Shown: positions 1-12,961, numbered from the stretch's first letter. The stretch is DNA of 64,000 bases from Kitagawia praeruptora (GCA_037693485.1 CM075346.1:108916501-108980500), one strand, 5' to 3'. Program-made: numbers and translations. The notes: generated from the letters alone by a model not told the origin.

Positions 1-3000
1 GATGAGGATGGCTTCAGAAAGCATGAAAAATATGAGGCCTGAAGACTTAAAGCATGCAGCAGAACAGATGAAGTATGCACGTCCAGATGACATGGCTGAG
101 ATAGGGGAAAAGATGGCTAATGCGACCCCTGAAGAATTCGCAACCATGCGGGCACGAGCTGATGCACAGGTCACGTATGAATTAAACGCTGCTCAGATGC
201 TGAAGAAACAGGTAATCATCCAGTTTGTAAAGCAATTAAAATCTTTTTTTTACTTCAGATGTACTTTAACAAATTGTTGTACATTCTATGTAGTTAATAC
301 TGCAAGAGTGTAAGGTGTTTTAATATTTGTGATTGAATCAGTTCCTTGCATTTGCCCGTCCTTACTAATTCTTGTATACATATAGTTCCATTATAGTATT
401 AACAATTCGGCTATTACAATTTTTACTTCTAATATAAGTAAGTTTTATTTCTGTGTTCCTTGCAATCAATTAAACAATGTCCAGGGCATGCGGGCTTGAG
501 TAAATAGGAAAGGGTGACTTTTAAGATTAATTTTACCCACTAAACTTCAATATTTATACATGGTTTTTAAAGAATCATTATAAGTAGATTTACAAATTGT
601 GTATGAAGCTGGCATATAATGTGATGCAAAACAAGATTTAATGCTGTATTAAAAATGGCTAACATAGTAACATACGATCAAAATATGGGGTTAGTAATTA
701 TTTTCTTTTTCATCTGCAATAAAAATATCAGATATTGCTGCATGTTCTGATTTCACCATGATAATTAGATGTTAGTTTCAAGAAGACAAACTCTCCTCTA
801 TTTTCCTTTCTGTGTAAATCAACTTGTTATTCGATCAATTTTCTAATCGTCACCCTTAACTTTTAAGGACTAAATAGTAAATACTAAAATGGTTGAATTA
901 GTAATTTAGAAATTATTGCAATCTGTAAATGTGAATTAGCCTAAAACGTGTAATCTAATTAAATTAGTTTCAGGCATGAGGCTACATAAGTTGGCTCTTT
1001 ACTTGAACTACTTGTACAAACTTTTAACAAAATAGTACTTTTACAGTGATTATCAGAAGACCTGTTGTACTGCCCTTACTAATATATGTGTTATATTTGA
1101 GTCATGATGAAAGATCAAACAATTAGCTATAGCAGCCGCTGCTTTAGACATCTAGCTTGTAATGGATCGTTTACTTTATCTCTTTATGGCAGGGCAATGA
1201 ACTTCACAGCCATGGAAACTTTAACGGTGCTTTACAGAAATATTTGCTTGTAAGTACTACATTTCCAATGTTTCCTCTTTTGTATTGCAGTGGTTCCTTG
1301 ATAACTGTAGTTTCTAGTACACCTAAAAGTAGTAAAATGTTGTTTTGAATCTATGTTTTTTGAATGTAGGCAAAGAAAAACCTGCGAGGCATTCCATCGT
1401 CCAAGGGCAGAAGTCTCCTTTTGGCCTGTTCGCTTAATTTGATGTCATGCTATTTGAAAACAAAGCAGTATGATGAGTGCATAGAAGAAGGAACTGAGGT
1501 ATGACAACTTCGAGTTCCATTCCTGTATGGAAATGTTAGTTATCCGATACTGCCAGATATTTGTTAGATGCATGATATTTCTAATTTATTGTGTAAAATG
1601 TGAATTGTTGTTTTGTGGTTCACTATGATTGATTACATATCTGGATTTCTATAGGTCTTGTCTAATGATGCTAAAAATGTCAAGGCCCTATATCGCCGTG
1701 GTCAAGCCTATAAGGAACTGGGACGGCTAGAAGTGAGTGTTGTTGTGCATGACAGTCTTCCTATTATTGGAGTCTTAAATTTAATATATATTTTATTATA
1801 TTTATGATTTGTCTATTTGATATTATATTAAGTAATATTTTAATATATTTATCTATCCTCCATGCCTTAAGTAATTTTTGAATATGTTTAGGATGCGGTT
1901 TCAGATTTAAATCAAGCCCATGAAGTTTCCCCTGATGATGAAACTATTGCAGACGTTCTGAGGTATTGTATCCTGAACTAAAAGTGTTTTGTATCTGGTA
2001 CAGAGGGCATATGTTCATCCTTGTTCTTATGCCTACTGTTGAAGCTTTTGCAACTTTTTTCAGATATTTAATTATTAGACCTATGGTCACAATGTGACAC
2101 AAGTATATTGTTGACACAGGGATGCTGAGCAGAGACTAACAGAAGAAGGTGGTGTTCCTCGGCGTAGAGGTAGTTGCTTTTATGTATTTTAGTTTCTTTC
2201 TTATATAACTAGTACTTGCCACCATATATAATATGTATTACAGGGTATGTTGCTTTTCTTATTCATCCTTCTATTATTTGATTTCAAGCTCAATCTTTTT
2301 CATCTGTCTAATTTTGTGCTTCCTTTAAAAAACAAATCAATAGGATTGGTTATTGAAGAAATTACAGAAGAAGTGCAGTCTTCATTACCGGGAGATCATG
2401 ACATTTCCAGTTCAGAGCATTCTACATCGGCACCACAAGGTCCACGAGAAACCAGCAGTAAGGTTCCATCATCCAACACAGAGAGCATTCAAGCTATAAG
2501 AGATGACCCAGAATCTATCAGGTTTTTTTATATATGTTGATGTAGCTGAATGATACCTGAAGTCCTTTTTTCAAAAGATTTCTAACAGTTCTACTTAGGA
2601 CTTTTTGTCTTCTTTAATTCTCTTTACATTTTTTTCTTGGGTCATTAGTTTTGATGTTTCCTGTTCACATGGAATGATACAATTGAGTATGTGTCTGTTT
2701 TTTCTTAACAAATTCTAATATCCATAGATCTTCGTTATATTATAATTGTTAAATAGTCAGCACTTGCATGTTTTAAGGACAGGGTGTCCCTGTCAAGATA
2801 CATTGTGCAGCGCATTAGGGTCTCATGGATACTTGTTAGAGACTTACTATCTATATTTGTTTATATTAGATACTTTATTATTAGAGACTTTTTTCAAACA
2901 AGCACATACCCTACGATGGAATAACTTTGTTTTACTATACTATGATTTCGATTTTGGCTATAAGCTGCATAGCTGATAGCACCATCTTTGTTTTTGCACG

Positions 3001-6000
3001 ATGCAGGCATTTTGGTCTAATTGATTTTCCAATTATCGGGGCACACACGCACATAAATGTGTTTCTGAAATATTATATATCATTATATTTTATGTTGACA
3101 CGAGTACCGATACTGAAGGCTCTTTTCAGCTGTAATGTTCTGTATTCAGGCCTTCAGGGTGATCATTTCATGTTGTGACACACACACACACAAGCATGGT
3201 TGCACACACGACATAGTATGTCATTATATGTTATATGTCAGCATGAATATGTGTACATTATTGATTCAGAATACTCTTTTTTAGGCATACTTTTTTGTTA
3301 CCTCTAAATTTGTTCTGGAACATCATAACTGTGTTTTTGGTTCTTATCTCTTTGTACATCTTTTACTGTTTGTTTATCTTTGGTGTTCATTCTTTTCTTA
3401 TTCCTCCCCTTCTAATAAGCTATATTCATCGCAACCACTAGTACTTATTCTTTTTCTTTTATTTAATGTATGGAGTAGAACCTTCCAAAACTTCATCTCT
3501 CAAGCTGATCCAGAAACTTTAGCTGCTTTGGGTGGTGGAAAAACTGAAGGCATATCACCTGATATGGTGAAGACTGCGTCAAGTATGATTAGTAAGATGC
3601 CCCCTGAAGAGCTTCAAAGAATGCTCCAGTTAGCTTCTTCGTTCCAAGGAGGAAACACAGGTGTCAATGAAGGTTCTAAAGATTCTAGTTTTGGCCCTGG
3701 ACCAATTCCTTCAAATGTGACACCAGACATGCTTAAGACAGCTTCTGAGATGATGAGTAAAATGCCAGCGGAAGAAATGCAAAAGATGTTTGAGATGGCA
3801 TCATCTTTGAGAGGAAAGGATTCAAGCTCAGCTACCGCGCCAAAGTTCCCTTCTAATGGAGTGCAATCAAATGGATTAAACAGCCATGGATCTCGGGAAC
3901 CTTCTACACTTAATGGGGACCATTTAAGGGAAAGCAGCTCTTCTCGTGGGTTTTTGGATCCGAGAACTGTTCCTCAATCAAATTTAGCAACCTCACCTCA
4001 AGATAGCTTTCCAAGCTCTAGTGCTGATATTCAAGAACAGATGAGAAACCAAATGAAAAATCCAGCTATGCGGCAGGTAAATGATGGATATCTTTTTTTT
4101 TTAATAATAATTAAAGAGAAGCAGGTGTAAGTCATGTGGATTGACTTTCCTGCTTGCAGTAATATTATGGAGAAAATACTTGCTGAGATTTTTATTTTAA
4201 ATAAGGACAAAAATGTCTACAACTTCAAAAAGGACATCGTTTCTGTTTATTGCTCGTGCAATTCGCTCTTGATGTTTTGAAAGATTGTTAAACTTGAAGA
4301 GTAGGCTTTGCTGATGCTCCTAATAAAGGATTCGTAATTTATTTGCATTTCCAAATCTGTTCTTTTTATGCATTCATCTACTTGTCCACAGTGAGACTGG
4401 AAAATTTATTGACATTATCTTCTAAGAATAGGAATGGTAATTTTGACCTAGGGAAATGGGTTATCCCACAATTACTATAGATGGGATGGATATGGTTTGT
4501 GTCAGGAACCAGGGATTCTGAGTTGCTCCCTTGAGTATTTTTAAGTATGTTCTGAGAATATAAGTAGATATACAGAAAAATCAAGCTAGATATGAGAGAA
4601 ATGGAGTAGATTCAGCAGAGAATTAGAGTAAGAAAAGAGATTTAGAGAGAAGATCGGTTAACTTGAAGAAGAAGATAGATTTCTAGAGGGAGAAATCAAT
4701 TATAAAGCTAGAGAGAAAAACAGATTTAGTGGAAAGATATTTCATTTTTCTGATATTCAAAACATAATGCATTACATCCAGGACCACTATATAGACTCTT
4801 CAGTACTAGCTCACTTTGCAATACCCATATGCCCCTGCACTACTACAGAACATATTACTATTATTATCAGACTGAGGCATTCCTAACAGTTTGGAGTTCT
4901 GGACTTCTTTTCATTCTTTTGCTTTATTATTTTGGTGTGCTTGTGGCATCTGATTGATGATGCATCAAGTTCCATCTCTCGACTATATTTGAAGATGTTC
5001 TGCTTAAAGTACAAACTAAAGCTTCATCATATATAAAAGCATTGAGTCGTTTTTCATATAAGAAATTGCATTTGCTATAGGTTTCACATTCACGGGTGCA
5101 AGTTGGTCTATTGAAGCTCACATGTTCTCTCTCTTTCCAAAAGTCATTATAGGCAATGAACGTTAACAATAAATTGTTGTGAAAAAACAGGAATGAACAG
5201 TTTAGTTTTTTAGTTGTTCATCTTCTGATTTATATATGTTTTTTTTCAAAAGATTCGTATGTACTTCCGCACATCCTCCAAATGCAGTTACGTATTTCAG
5301 TGTCATTTCTAATGTGAATCTGTATTTTTTAATCGTCATATGATTATTCCACCCTGTACTTATATATGTTCATGCTCTTCCCGGGAATTGACAGATGCTA
5401 TCGACAATGATGCAAAATATGAGCCCCGACATGATGGCAAACATGAGTGAGCAATTCGGATTTAAGCTTTCTCGAGAGGATGCAGAAAAAGCACAAGCAG
5501 CAATGTCATCTTTGTCACCAGATGCTCTGGAAAAAATGGTACCTTCTTCAGTACATAACTCACTGCACGCTGAGTCGTGTTGCAAGTATATTTCTATTTA
5601 TATGATAATTGAAGTTACTCATGCCCTTGATCCTTACATAACATGCATTAGTGCCTTTCAGATTCTTTTATCATTCAAACTTTCAAACTTTACTTATACT
5701 TGGTGTGATACAACTTCAGTGAAGCGGGAACAATTTTTCACTGATTCAAATCAATACAATGCTACAGTAGAGTAGTCTGAATAAGATTATGAAACCGTGT
5801 ACGTGCTATTTAATTGCCACACTCAAGCTAGCTGGGTGCTGCGGCACGCCCATTAAATTTTATAATAAGTAGGATTGAAAATTGATTTGGACTATTACAT
5901 ATTAACATTAACCCGGTTTAAACCTGGAAAATATGATACACATATCAGTTTTTTTTTGTAAATGAGACAGTTCTGGCACTGAATTTGAAACTGAAAAAAT

Positions 6001-7950
6001 TATGATTCCAATTATGAGCACCCACTTATCTGCTCAAATTCAATTTCATAATAGTTATTATTAAATAATTATACGCGAATATGGCCCATAATCCGGATCT
6101 GGCCGCAAGTTGAATATAGATTGGATTATTGGCTCTTTGTATTTCGAGCGTAATAGCCCTTCCATATAATTCATAGGTTTAAACATCCAATCTATACGAT
6201 TTCTAACCCGAAGAATGAATCAATTATCAACACATTATTAGTTTTACATATTTATCATATATTTAAGGTTTAATTTTGTGTACATTTTGTTTATTTAGCA
6301 GTATAGTATTTTGTCAGGAACTCAAGGTTTCTGATCTGTTTTTGTTCATATTTTTGGTGTTTTCTGGTTTATGAAAGTAAAATAACAGCTAGGATAGGTA
6401 GATTAACAGAGAATAGAGCAGAATGAGGTGAGAAAACAGAAGAAAGTAGATGAGAAGCAGATCAGAAGAGAATTAGAACCCTAGGAGAGAGAAAGTTGTT
6501 ATAGAGAGAGAAAGAAGTTGGAGGCAAAAGCCAATTTTCATATTCATAACTGGAAATGGAAACATACATCAGTATTTATAGTCTAACACAGACCACAGAC
6601 CCAGACTTGTACAAAGACTGAAATACCCTTACTGATACTACTAAACACAGAACACACAACCAAATACTCTACTATACTATACTGCTACTATAGTTGGCAT
6701 CCTGACTATTTTCAGGTAAAATAGTTATCAAATAGTCTAAATGAAAGTGGTAGTTATTATTTTTGCAATCATATTCCGCTCGTATTCGAAGAATCATAAT
6801 TGCCTGTATTAGGATAAAGGGAATTCGAGACCAATACATATTTGGTTTGGATCCGAACTTTTATACCCGGGATTAATTAAAAATGATACCAGATCCAAAG
6901 CCATATTCGATAAAAGAAATATGATCCCAAATATGAGCACATTGGTATTCGGTTCTACCCTGTTCATTTTTCTCCCCTTCCAAGGAGTCTTATTCAAATT
7001 TTAATGCAATAGTATGCAAATTATGTTTATACTTTGTGTGAAAACATCTTATTGTATTAGTGCGAAAAGCATTTAGATGTTACCTTTAGTAGTAGTAGAG
7101 TTCAACCTTTGTTATCTTAAAATGAATATATACCCCAATTATTTGTATTTTACTCATCAACAAAATATATAGTTAGAGCATCTCCAAGAGGCTCTTTATC
7201 TAAGCTCTTAAATCAAAATATAAAGAGCATGAGTTAAAATCAAGTTTCAAGAGATTCTTGGAGGCGCTTTAAATAGTTAAGAGGCTCTTCTTTCTCCTCT
7301 ATTTTAATAGCAACTAGTAGCTGTTAACTTATATTTTATTAGTAAAATATTGGTTCTTCTCTCCCCACTATTGAATATTTGTACTAGTGGAATTGAAATA
7401 TGAATAAAATATAAAATAAAGAGCAATTATAAGGAAATGGTGGAGTTGACACACAAATCAATGTAATAACTTGTAAAGAGCTTAATTGTTTATAATATAT
7501 TTAGGAGTGAATTAGGAGACTTTTGGAGATGCTCTTATAGCTGAATATTTTAATGTGTAGTGGAATGAATCTAGTTGATAAGAAGATTAAATATATGCTA
7601 GTTCATTATTCTCCTAATTTTTTCCACTCTATTAAATGCTTAGTGTTATCTTTTATGCACAACCTTGAACCTATGCCATATCATTAATAGAGTTTTATAC
7701 TTCTAAGTAAAGTCTTGGAGACTGGTTGAGCAAAATTTTTAGTTCTATGCATGTTTAACTCTTTGCCACCCTGACTGAATGCATTTATGTAATGCTCTTG
7801 TAGATGAAGTGGGCGGACAGGATTCAACGAGGAGCAGAAGGTGCAAGGAAGACAAAAGATTGGTTACTGGGAAGACGTGGTATGGTGTTGGCAATATGTA
7901 TGCTCATTTTGGCTGTCATTCTTCATTGGTTTGGTTACATCGGCAGTTAA
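1..7950 (+). CDS. OEP61: OEP61/TPR7-like TPR chaperone receptor, 5' partial, ten exons
   Basis: Exons read from GT-AG borders: 1-211, 1193-1249, 1370-1498, 1655-1732, 1892-1962, 2120-2169, 2344-2521, 3479-4076, 5395-5538, 7804-7950 (TAA stop). They join in frame to about 553 residues; some 40 N-terminal residues lie outside the window. Seen: an N-terminal region with repeated MRPEDLKHAAEQMK-type segments; three TPR helices pairs (exons 2-5) with the K/N...N...K/R spacing of a carboxylate clamp (KKQGNELH, SLNLMSCYLK, NVKALYRRGQA); a Ser-rich linker; two ISPDMVKTASSMISKMP-type repeats; and a C-terminal hydrophobic anchor (GMVLAICMLILAVILHWFGY) followed by a short tail. In the family (Arabidopsis OEP61/TPR7) the TPR domain binds the C-terminal EEVD of Hsp70/Hsp90 on the cytosolic face of the ER or plastid envelope, and the tail anchors it. 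Length and order match the family; no lesion is visible in the exons. Confidence 0.93.
2522..3478 (+). other. OEP61 intron 7, no element recognised
   Basis: A 957-bp AT-rich intron between a donor after AG at 2521 and an acceptor AG at 3477-3478. It holds a short CA run at 3178-3192. Open frames of 76 and 83 codons here show no family signature and are taken as chance. Confidence 0.6.
4500..4888. mobile_element. Solo LTR in OEP61 intron 8
   Basis: The 389-bp element starts TGTCAGGAAC and ends TCCTAACA. It is flanked by a perfect 5-bp target duplication GTTTG (4495-4499 and 4889-4893). It has no coding sequence and no second LTR. The TG...CA ends, the 5-bp duplication and a purine-rich AGAGAGAAA core followed by a TATATAG stretch are typical of a plant Copia-type LTR left after LTR-LTR recombination. 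A sister copy is at 6312-6706. Confidence 0.85.
6312..6706. mobile_element. Second solo LTR of the same family, OEP61 intron 9
   Basis: Begins TGTCAGGAAC like the copy at 4500 and shares its layout: a GA-rich middle, TATTTATAG, and a tail with AAATACCC. Target duplication TATTT at 6307-6311 and 6707-6711. The right end reads TCCTGAC, so the expected terminal A of TG...CA appears lost. About 395 bp, non-coding. Confidence 0.75.
7176..7534. mobile_element. Tourist/PIF-Harbinger-type MITE in OEP61 intron 9
   Basis: A 359-bp AT-rich element. The left end GAGCATCTCCAAGAGGCTC and the inverted right end GAGCATCTCCAAAAGTCTC match at 17 of 19 positions. It is flanked by the 3-bp duplication TTA (7173-7175 and 7535-7537), the signature of PIF/Harbinger insertions. 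It is non-coding, so it depended on a transposase from elsewhere. Confidence 0.88.
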
Positions 7951-8848
7951 AATGACCTTCACCAGAACATCTGGATTCTAACCTTTGAAACATAAAAATA
8001 GTGTAGTTTATTCATCCGTGAGGACTCATTTCTTGCAAGGACATGTTTATGAAGGATATGAGCCTTACAAGGTGGAGTTGCAGTCTTGTGGTGGAAGTTG
8101 ACATCTACTATTCTTTTTGTATGTTAGTATGTTCGATCCAATAATATATTGGGGGTTTGTTTCCTTCTATATTTCAATCTGTCGACCTATTTTATTTAAT
8201 AGGATCATCTGACACTGTACTGATCATGTACTTTCTGTTTAGAGAGGCTAATCACCTGGTTTTGCTAGTAACTGTATTGATATTATAATTTACAAGTGCC
8301 TTCCTAATTGTAAGTTATAAAGATCCAGATGTTTGCCTATCAATCTCGAGAGTATAGACCACTCAGTTAATAATAGTTTATCATAAATGTAATATTTTAT
8401 AGGTGCTCATGGTGATTCTGAGTTTACCATTGAAGTTTCCGGTTTTAGATAAGAAGTATACTTGAGAAGTGACATCTTACAGAATCAACTCTTGATCAGT
8501 AAACAGAATACTGGCTAACACTTCTATAACGTTCATAAAACGTATCAAGGTTCAAATTCTTGAGCTGTTCGTCAATTTTGCACTTTGCAGGGAACTTTTA
8601 CTTTTATTGTCAATTTCATACTTTGCAAGGAACTTGCACTTTCTAATTTTAAGTTACAACTGATAGTTTTACGAAAATTTACAAGTTATATTGTTAATTT
8701 TGGTAAATTGAATAATTTGATGCGTATATGCTACAGAAAAGACATGATATGGAAATGCATTTCTGCTTTTTGGCCCATTGGGGACTAGAAGTTATGTTGC
8801 TAGTTTGATTATTGAAGCAACATTAGAGAATATATGTGTTACATGGAG
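7951..8848 (+). other. OEP61 3' UTR and downstream intergenic DNA
   Basis: Starts directly after the OEP61 stop. The first 200-350 bases are probably 3' UTR, with AATAAT-type signals such as 8139-8144. The rest is AT-rich with no supported gene; a 67-codon open frame at 8585 has no recognisable feature. Confidence 0.5.
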
Positions 8849-8856
8849 GTTGTAGT

Positions 8857-9163
8857 TAGGGATGGGAAAAAAATCCGATCCGACGGATACCCGATTCGAA
8901 ATCCGATTTTTTATCCGATCCGAACCCGATATTTTGGATTTGGATATGGATATGGATTTAAATTTTAAACCCGAAAGATTTTGGATATGGATATGGATTT
9001 CATGAAACCCGATCCGAAACCCGATCTGAAACCCGAAACCCGATCAAAACCCGAGCCGAACCCGAAACCCGAAAAATACCCGACTTTTATTTATTATATT
9101 TTATATTTTATATATTATATATTATATATAAATGTATATTATAAATACATATTATACATACAC

Positions 9164-9211
<48 letters not shown>

Positions 9212-9541
9212 AATGTATATTATAAATACATATTATACATACACATATCTTTGAGACATAAGATATGGAAAGATCGAGAAAATAAATTGTCATGGATGTA
9301 GCGGTATTTTTTAACTTACACAATTTTTTTTATTTTTTTGTTAAGCAATTTATTTACACTATTTTTAATTTTGAATACCCGAAAAAAACCCGATCCGATC
9401 CGAAACCCGACGGATTTGGATTTGGATATTGAGTTTTGGATCCGAAACCCGATACGATCCGAAATCCGAAACCCGAAAATATTTGGATTTGGATTTGGAT
9501 TTTGCAAAACCCGAGCCGAACCCGACCCGTTCCCATCCCTA
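8857..9541. mobile_element. hAT-type non-autonomous element (MITE), 685 bp
   Basis: Inverted ends TAGGGATGGGAA and TTCCCATCCCTA, flanked by a perfect 8-bp duplication GTTGTAGT (8849-8856 and 9542-9549), the hAT hallmark. Both arms are packed with CCCGA / GGATTTGGATAT repeats in opposite orientation, so the element can fold back on itself. The centre is TA-rich and contains a TA microsatellite. The open frames inside only translate the repeats. Confidence 0.92.
9171..9202. repeat. (TA)n microsatellite inside the hAT MITE
   Basis: An uninterrupted TA dinucleotide run between two near-identical TATATAAATGTATATTATAAATACAT blocks, in the middle of the hAT-type element. Confidence 0.85.
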
Positions 9542-9549
9542 GTTGTAGT

Positions 9550-10120
9550 TAAGAGTTTACACGAGTTGTATCAACAATTAAAATAAACGAAACCCCAATT
9601 TTTAATTTCAGGTGCAATAGACTCGTAAAATTGTAAAGAATTTAAATCTGCTAATAATGGTAAAGAAAACTAAAATTGTGAGGAAGTGTAATTTGTAAGT
9701 ATGTTGTACCTCAAACTCTAAATACATTAAAACATTTAAAATGCTAATTTTTAAGTGGCAGTACTAACCAAGAATTAAAACATTTTGGCCTAGCAGTCAA
9801 TAATTCGTATTATACTCTATAAATTGAATTTGAGAGAATTATGTGATATGTTTAAAAATAATAATTATGTAACTTTGTGACTCTTTTTGTTTGCTAATTA
9901 ATTTTGTGACGTTTTCTTTTTAAAAAAGGTCTAGTTTTTAATAATAATTTAAATTTATTACTACCAAGAATTGAATAATAAAATGTTTAATCACTACCTA
10001 ACAATTATCATCCCTCATTAAGCATCTATCATAATTTAATCATTCATCCATTGTCGTAACTATGTCATTCTGTACTTTTTTGATTTCTATACATATGTAA
10101 TACATTTACTTAACTTTTCA
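9550..10120. other. Intergenic stretch, nothing recognised
   Basis: AT-rich DNA between the hAT-type MITE and the target duplication of the Tat element. No open frame, repeat end or RNA gene can be supported. Confidence 0.5.
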
Positions 10121-10562
10121 GTTATTATTAACGAAGGAATTTGGGAAAACAAATTCTGGGAGGGTAGTTGAAATTGTGATGGTGGTTAATGGTAGTGATC
10201 GGCGTAAGACGATTAGGGTTAGGATTTATGATTTTGGGGATGGCTGAGATTGTATGATGTGATTATTGTAATTTAGATCGAATGTTGTATTCTTTCTTTT
10301 TCGCAAGGGTTTGCATCGTACCATACAATGTGCTTACGTATTCTATTTATAGGAATTAAGCCAAACGTAGTTCTTGGGGAATAAGTAATCGTAATGGGCT
10401 AGGTTTCCGTTTTTAAGAAGCCCATTGGGTCGGAGCCACCGCCTTTGACATTATCATAATGGACCTTAAAGCCTAACTACTTTCTCGGATCGTAACGGTT
10501 AAGCTATTGACCTGGTATTTTCGGGGTCAACCCTTTCCTGAACCACGGAGATAAAATAATTA

Positions 10563-10772
10563 CTCCCTCTGTCCCACTTTTATTGTCCACTGTTTCCTGT
10601 TTTCTTTGTCCCAAAATAATTGTCCACATTTAATTAATAAGGCATATTATGTGTTAATTATGTTAATTTTTATAAAAAGCAATACAATTATTTGGTAACT
10701 ATGAGTTTAATTGACATGATTGAATAAAAGATGGATTTTGATAGATGGACAATAAAAATGGGACGGAGGGAG
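10563..10772. mobile_element. Stowaway MITE in the Tat 3' LTR
   Basis: A 210-bp element with ends CTCCCTCTGTCCCACTTTTA and, inverted, CTCCCTCCGTCCCATTTTTA; the inverted match continues several bases inward. TA duplications at 10561-10562 and 10773-10774. The other LTR has the empty site (AAATAATTATAAGATAAGCC at the matching place). This is a Tc1/mariner-type MITE. Confidence 0.93.
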
Positions 10773-10910
10773 TATTAAATAAGCCTTAGATAAATCATGG
10801 GGCGATGCCCTTTTACTTAGGACGAGATCCTTAGCCTTAGACCAAGACCCATCCATACTAATCCATCTATTATATATATAATAGGCCAACACAAGATAAA
10901 AATAGTGAGA

Positions 10911-11270
10911 TTTTTTAATGTATTGTAATTACCAATTTATCCCTCTATTCTCAAATTTTTGAAAAAATTGTGGTTGGTGGGGATTGAACTTGGGTCTTCA
11001 AGTTATTTAACAAATCTTTCTACCACTACACCACTCAATCACATATGTTTTAAATCATACACATTATAGATGTAAGTCTGTGTTGTGCGACTTTTTAATG
11101 TAGTATGATTACTAATTTATCCGTCTATTCTCAATTTTTTGAAAAAGTTGTGGTTGGTGGGAATTGAACTTGGATCCCCGAGTTAATTAACAAATCTTGT
11201 TACCACTACACCACTCAATCACATGTGTTTTAAATCATACACATAAAAGATGTATGTGTGTGTTGTTTTA
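10911..11270 (-). repeat. Two tandem tRNA-like (SINE-like) units in H1
   Basis: Two copies of about 180 bp lie in tandem. On the - strand each holds a motif like a pol III A box (TAGTGGTAGAAAG or its variant, from about 11030 and 11210) and about 40 bases later a B-box-like AGTTCAATCCC (to about 10980 and 11160). No tRNA cloverleaf is complete. They may be tRNA-derived SINE fragments. Degenerate relatives are near 11727 and 13399. Confidence 0.45.
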
Positions 11271-11441
11271 GCGAAATTTTTTTCTAATATTATAATATTG
11301 CGACATATTAATAATTTTTTGTCATGTTGCCTTTACATTTATTGATTTGAACTATAACATATTAAATTAAAATATAAATTATTGATACATAATATATGGT
11401 TTGATAATATTATAAAATTTTAATAACAATAATAATCAACA

Positions 11442-11465
11442 TAATAATAATAATAATAATAATAA
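11442..11465. repeat. (AAT)n microsatellite
   Basis: A run of eight AAT/TAA triplets within Helitron H1. Confidence 0.8.
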
Positions 11466-12464
11466 AATTACTATATAATTATTCCTTTAAACAACCTAAG
11501 CACTCATCTATAAGTGTTTTCAATAATACACATGATATCTCTATGTATACCACTTAAGCGGGGCAATATTTGGTTTTATATAAAGAAAAATATGAAATGC
11601 ATAATGTATTTTTTATGAAAAATATTGCATATATGATCAAGTCAATAACTAAAATACTTCATTACTGATTTGAAAGCACCAATTTACTCCTAAGTTCCTA
11701 TTAATATATAGAAGTATCATTTTTAATGATAATCGAACGTGGATCACCGAGTTAAATTGTGCATTTTCATACCATTAGATCACATATTCACATGTATTTT
11801 AAATTATACACACAATATGTATGTGTGTGACATTGATGAAATGTTATTAATTAAATATTACTGCATTTTAAATGAGTTTTGGACTATTTAATGATTATCA
11901 TTTATCGATGAAATAATTACGTAAAATACACAATTGGGTTATAAACCGATATTATAATTAATATGATGCATATTATCTGACAATATATTATAGTAAAAAA
12001 TATTGAGGTGTTAACGTAAAATGAAAATTTTATATTACTAAATCAGATACAATAATTTATTATTAAAACTATTTGGGTCATAAAAATATTTGGCTTCAAA
12101 AAGACGAATTCTACAAATAACACATTACCTTTTATATACAAATTAGTTAATGTTCAATTTAAAATATGACATTTTATGGGAAAAAGGACCATATATTATA
12201 TATTATTTATGGAGGTAACTCAATGAAAGTCAGACGGAAATCAGAAGAGAAATAAAGGCAAAGAATTCTTAAAATGAAGAAATTAGAAGAAAATAAATAA
12301 AAGAGTTAGAAATATAGTTTTAAGAAGTAAAAGCGCAAGACCTGAGAAGTTTTAGAAGATTTACGAAGGTTTTTGATTGGAATCAGGCTAAAACCTACTT
12401 TCTCAGAATGCAGCATCTTGAAGACTATTAAGTTTCTACCTTGAATATTATTGGAGATCCAGCT

Positions 12465-12961
12465 TAGGGGTGTCAATTCGGGTAATGGGTCGGGTTCGGG
12501 TCGGGTTTGCTGTACCCGGTCCTATTTTTGGGTTGACCCGAACCCGACCCGAACCCGAAATGGGTTAAAAATGTTCAACCCGAACCCGACCTGTTAGTAC
12601 CCAATCAACCCGAAAATGACCCATTTTGACCGGAAAATAATTAAAAATAATTAATTTATATATATAATATTAAAATATGTATTAGTAATTTATTATATGA
12701 CATATAAAATTAAATTATTTGAATAATATGAAAATATTTTACATATACATATAATTATATGATAAATTTATATAATTTATTATATATATTAAATTTTCGG
12801 GTCGAATTCGGGTATTTTAGGTCAACCCGACCCAAATATTTCAGGTAAATTTTTACCCAACCCGAACCCGACCCGAAACTCAAAATGCTCGACCCAAATT
12901 CGTACATTTCCGGGTTGGGTTCGGGTCGGGTTTCGGGTCGTGTCAAAATTTGACAGCCCTA
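12465..12961. mobile_element. hAT-type MITE with GGGTCGGGTT repeats, 497 bp
   Basis: Ends TAGGGGTGTCAATTC and, inverted, TAGGGCTGTCAAATTTT, with a perfect 8-bp duplication ATCCAGCT (12457-12464 and 12962-12969). The arms consist of CGGGT/ACCCG repeats in opposite orientation around an AT-rich core. It differs in sequence from the hAT MITE at 8857 but has the same design. Nested in Helitron H1. Confidence 0.92.

Noticed and set aside
2746..3178. Small proteins in OEP61 intron 7
   Set aside because: They lie between a clear donor and acceptor that join OEP61 in frame, and show no domain.
8880..9530. ACCCGAAACCCG arrays as interstitial telomere repeats
   Set aside because: The unit is not the plant CCCTAAA repeat, and the block ends exactly at a transposon border with target duplication.
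8981..9586. Open frames on both strands with Lys-Pro-Asp or Gly-Phe-Gly type repeats
   Set aside because: They translate the CCCGA/GGATTT repeats of the hAT MITE; all frames are open because the repeat lacks stops.
10980..11045. A tRNA gene on the - strand
   Set aside because: A- and B-box-like motifs are present but no acceptor stem or anticodon arm can be formed; kept only as SINE-like repeat.
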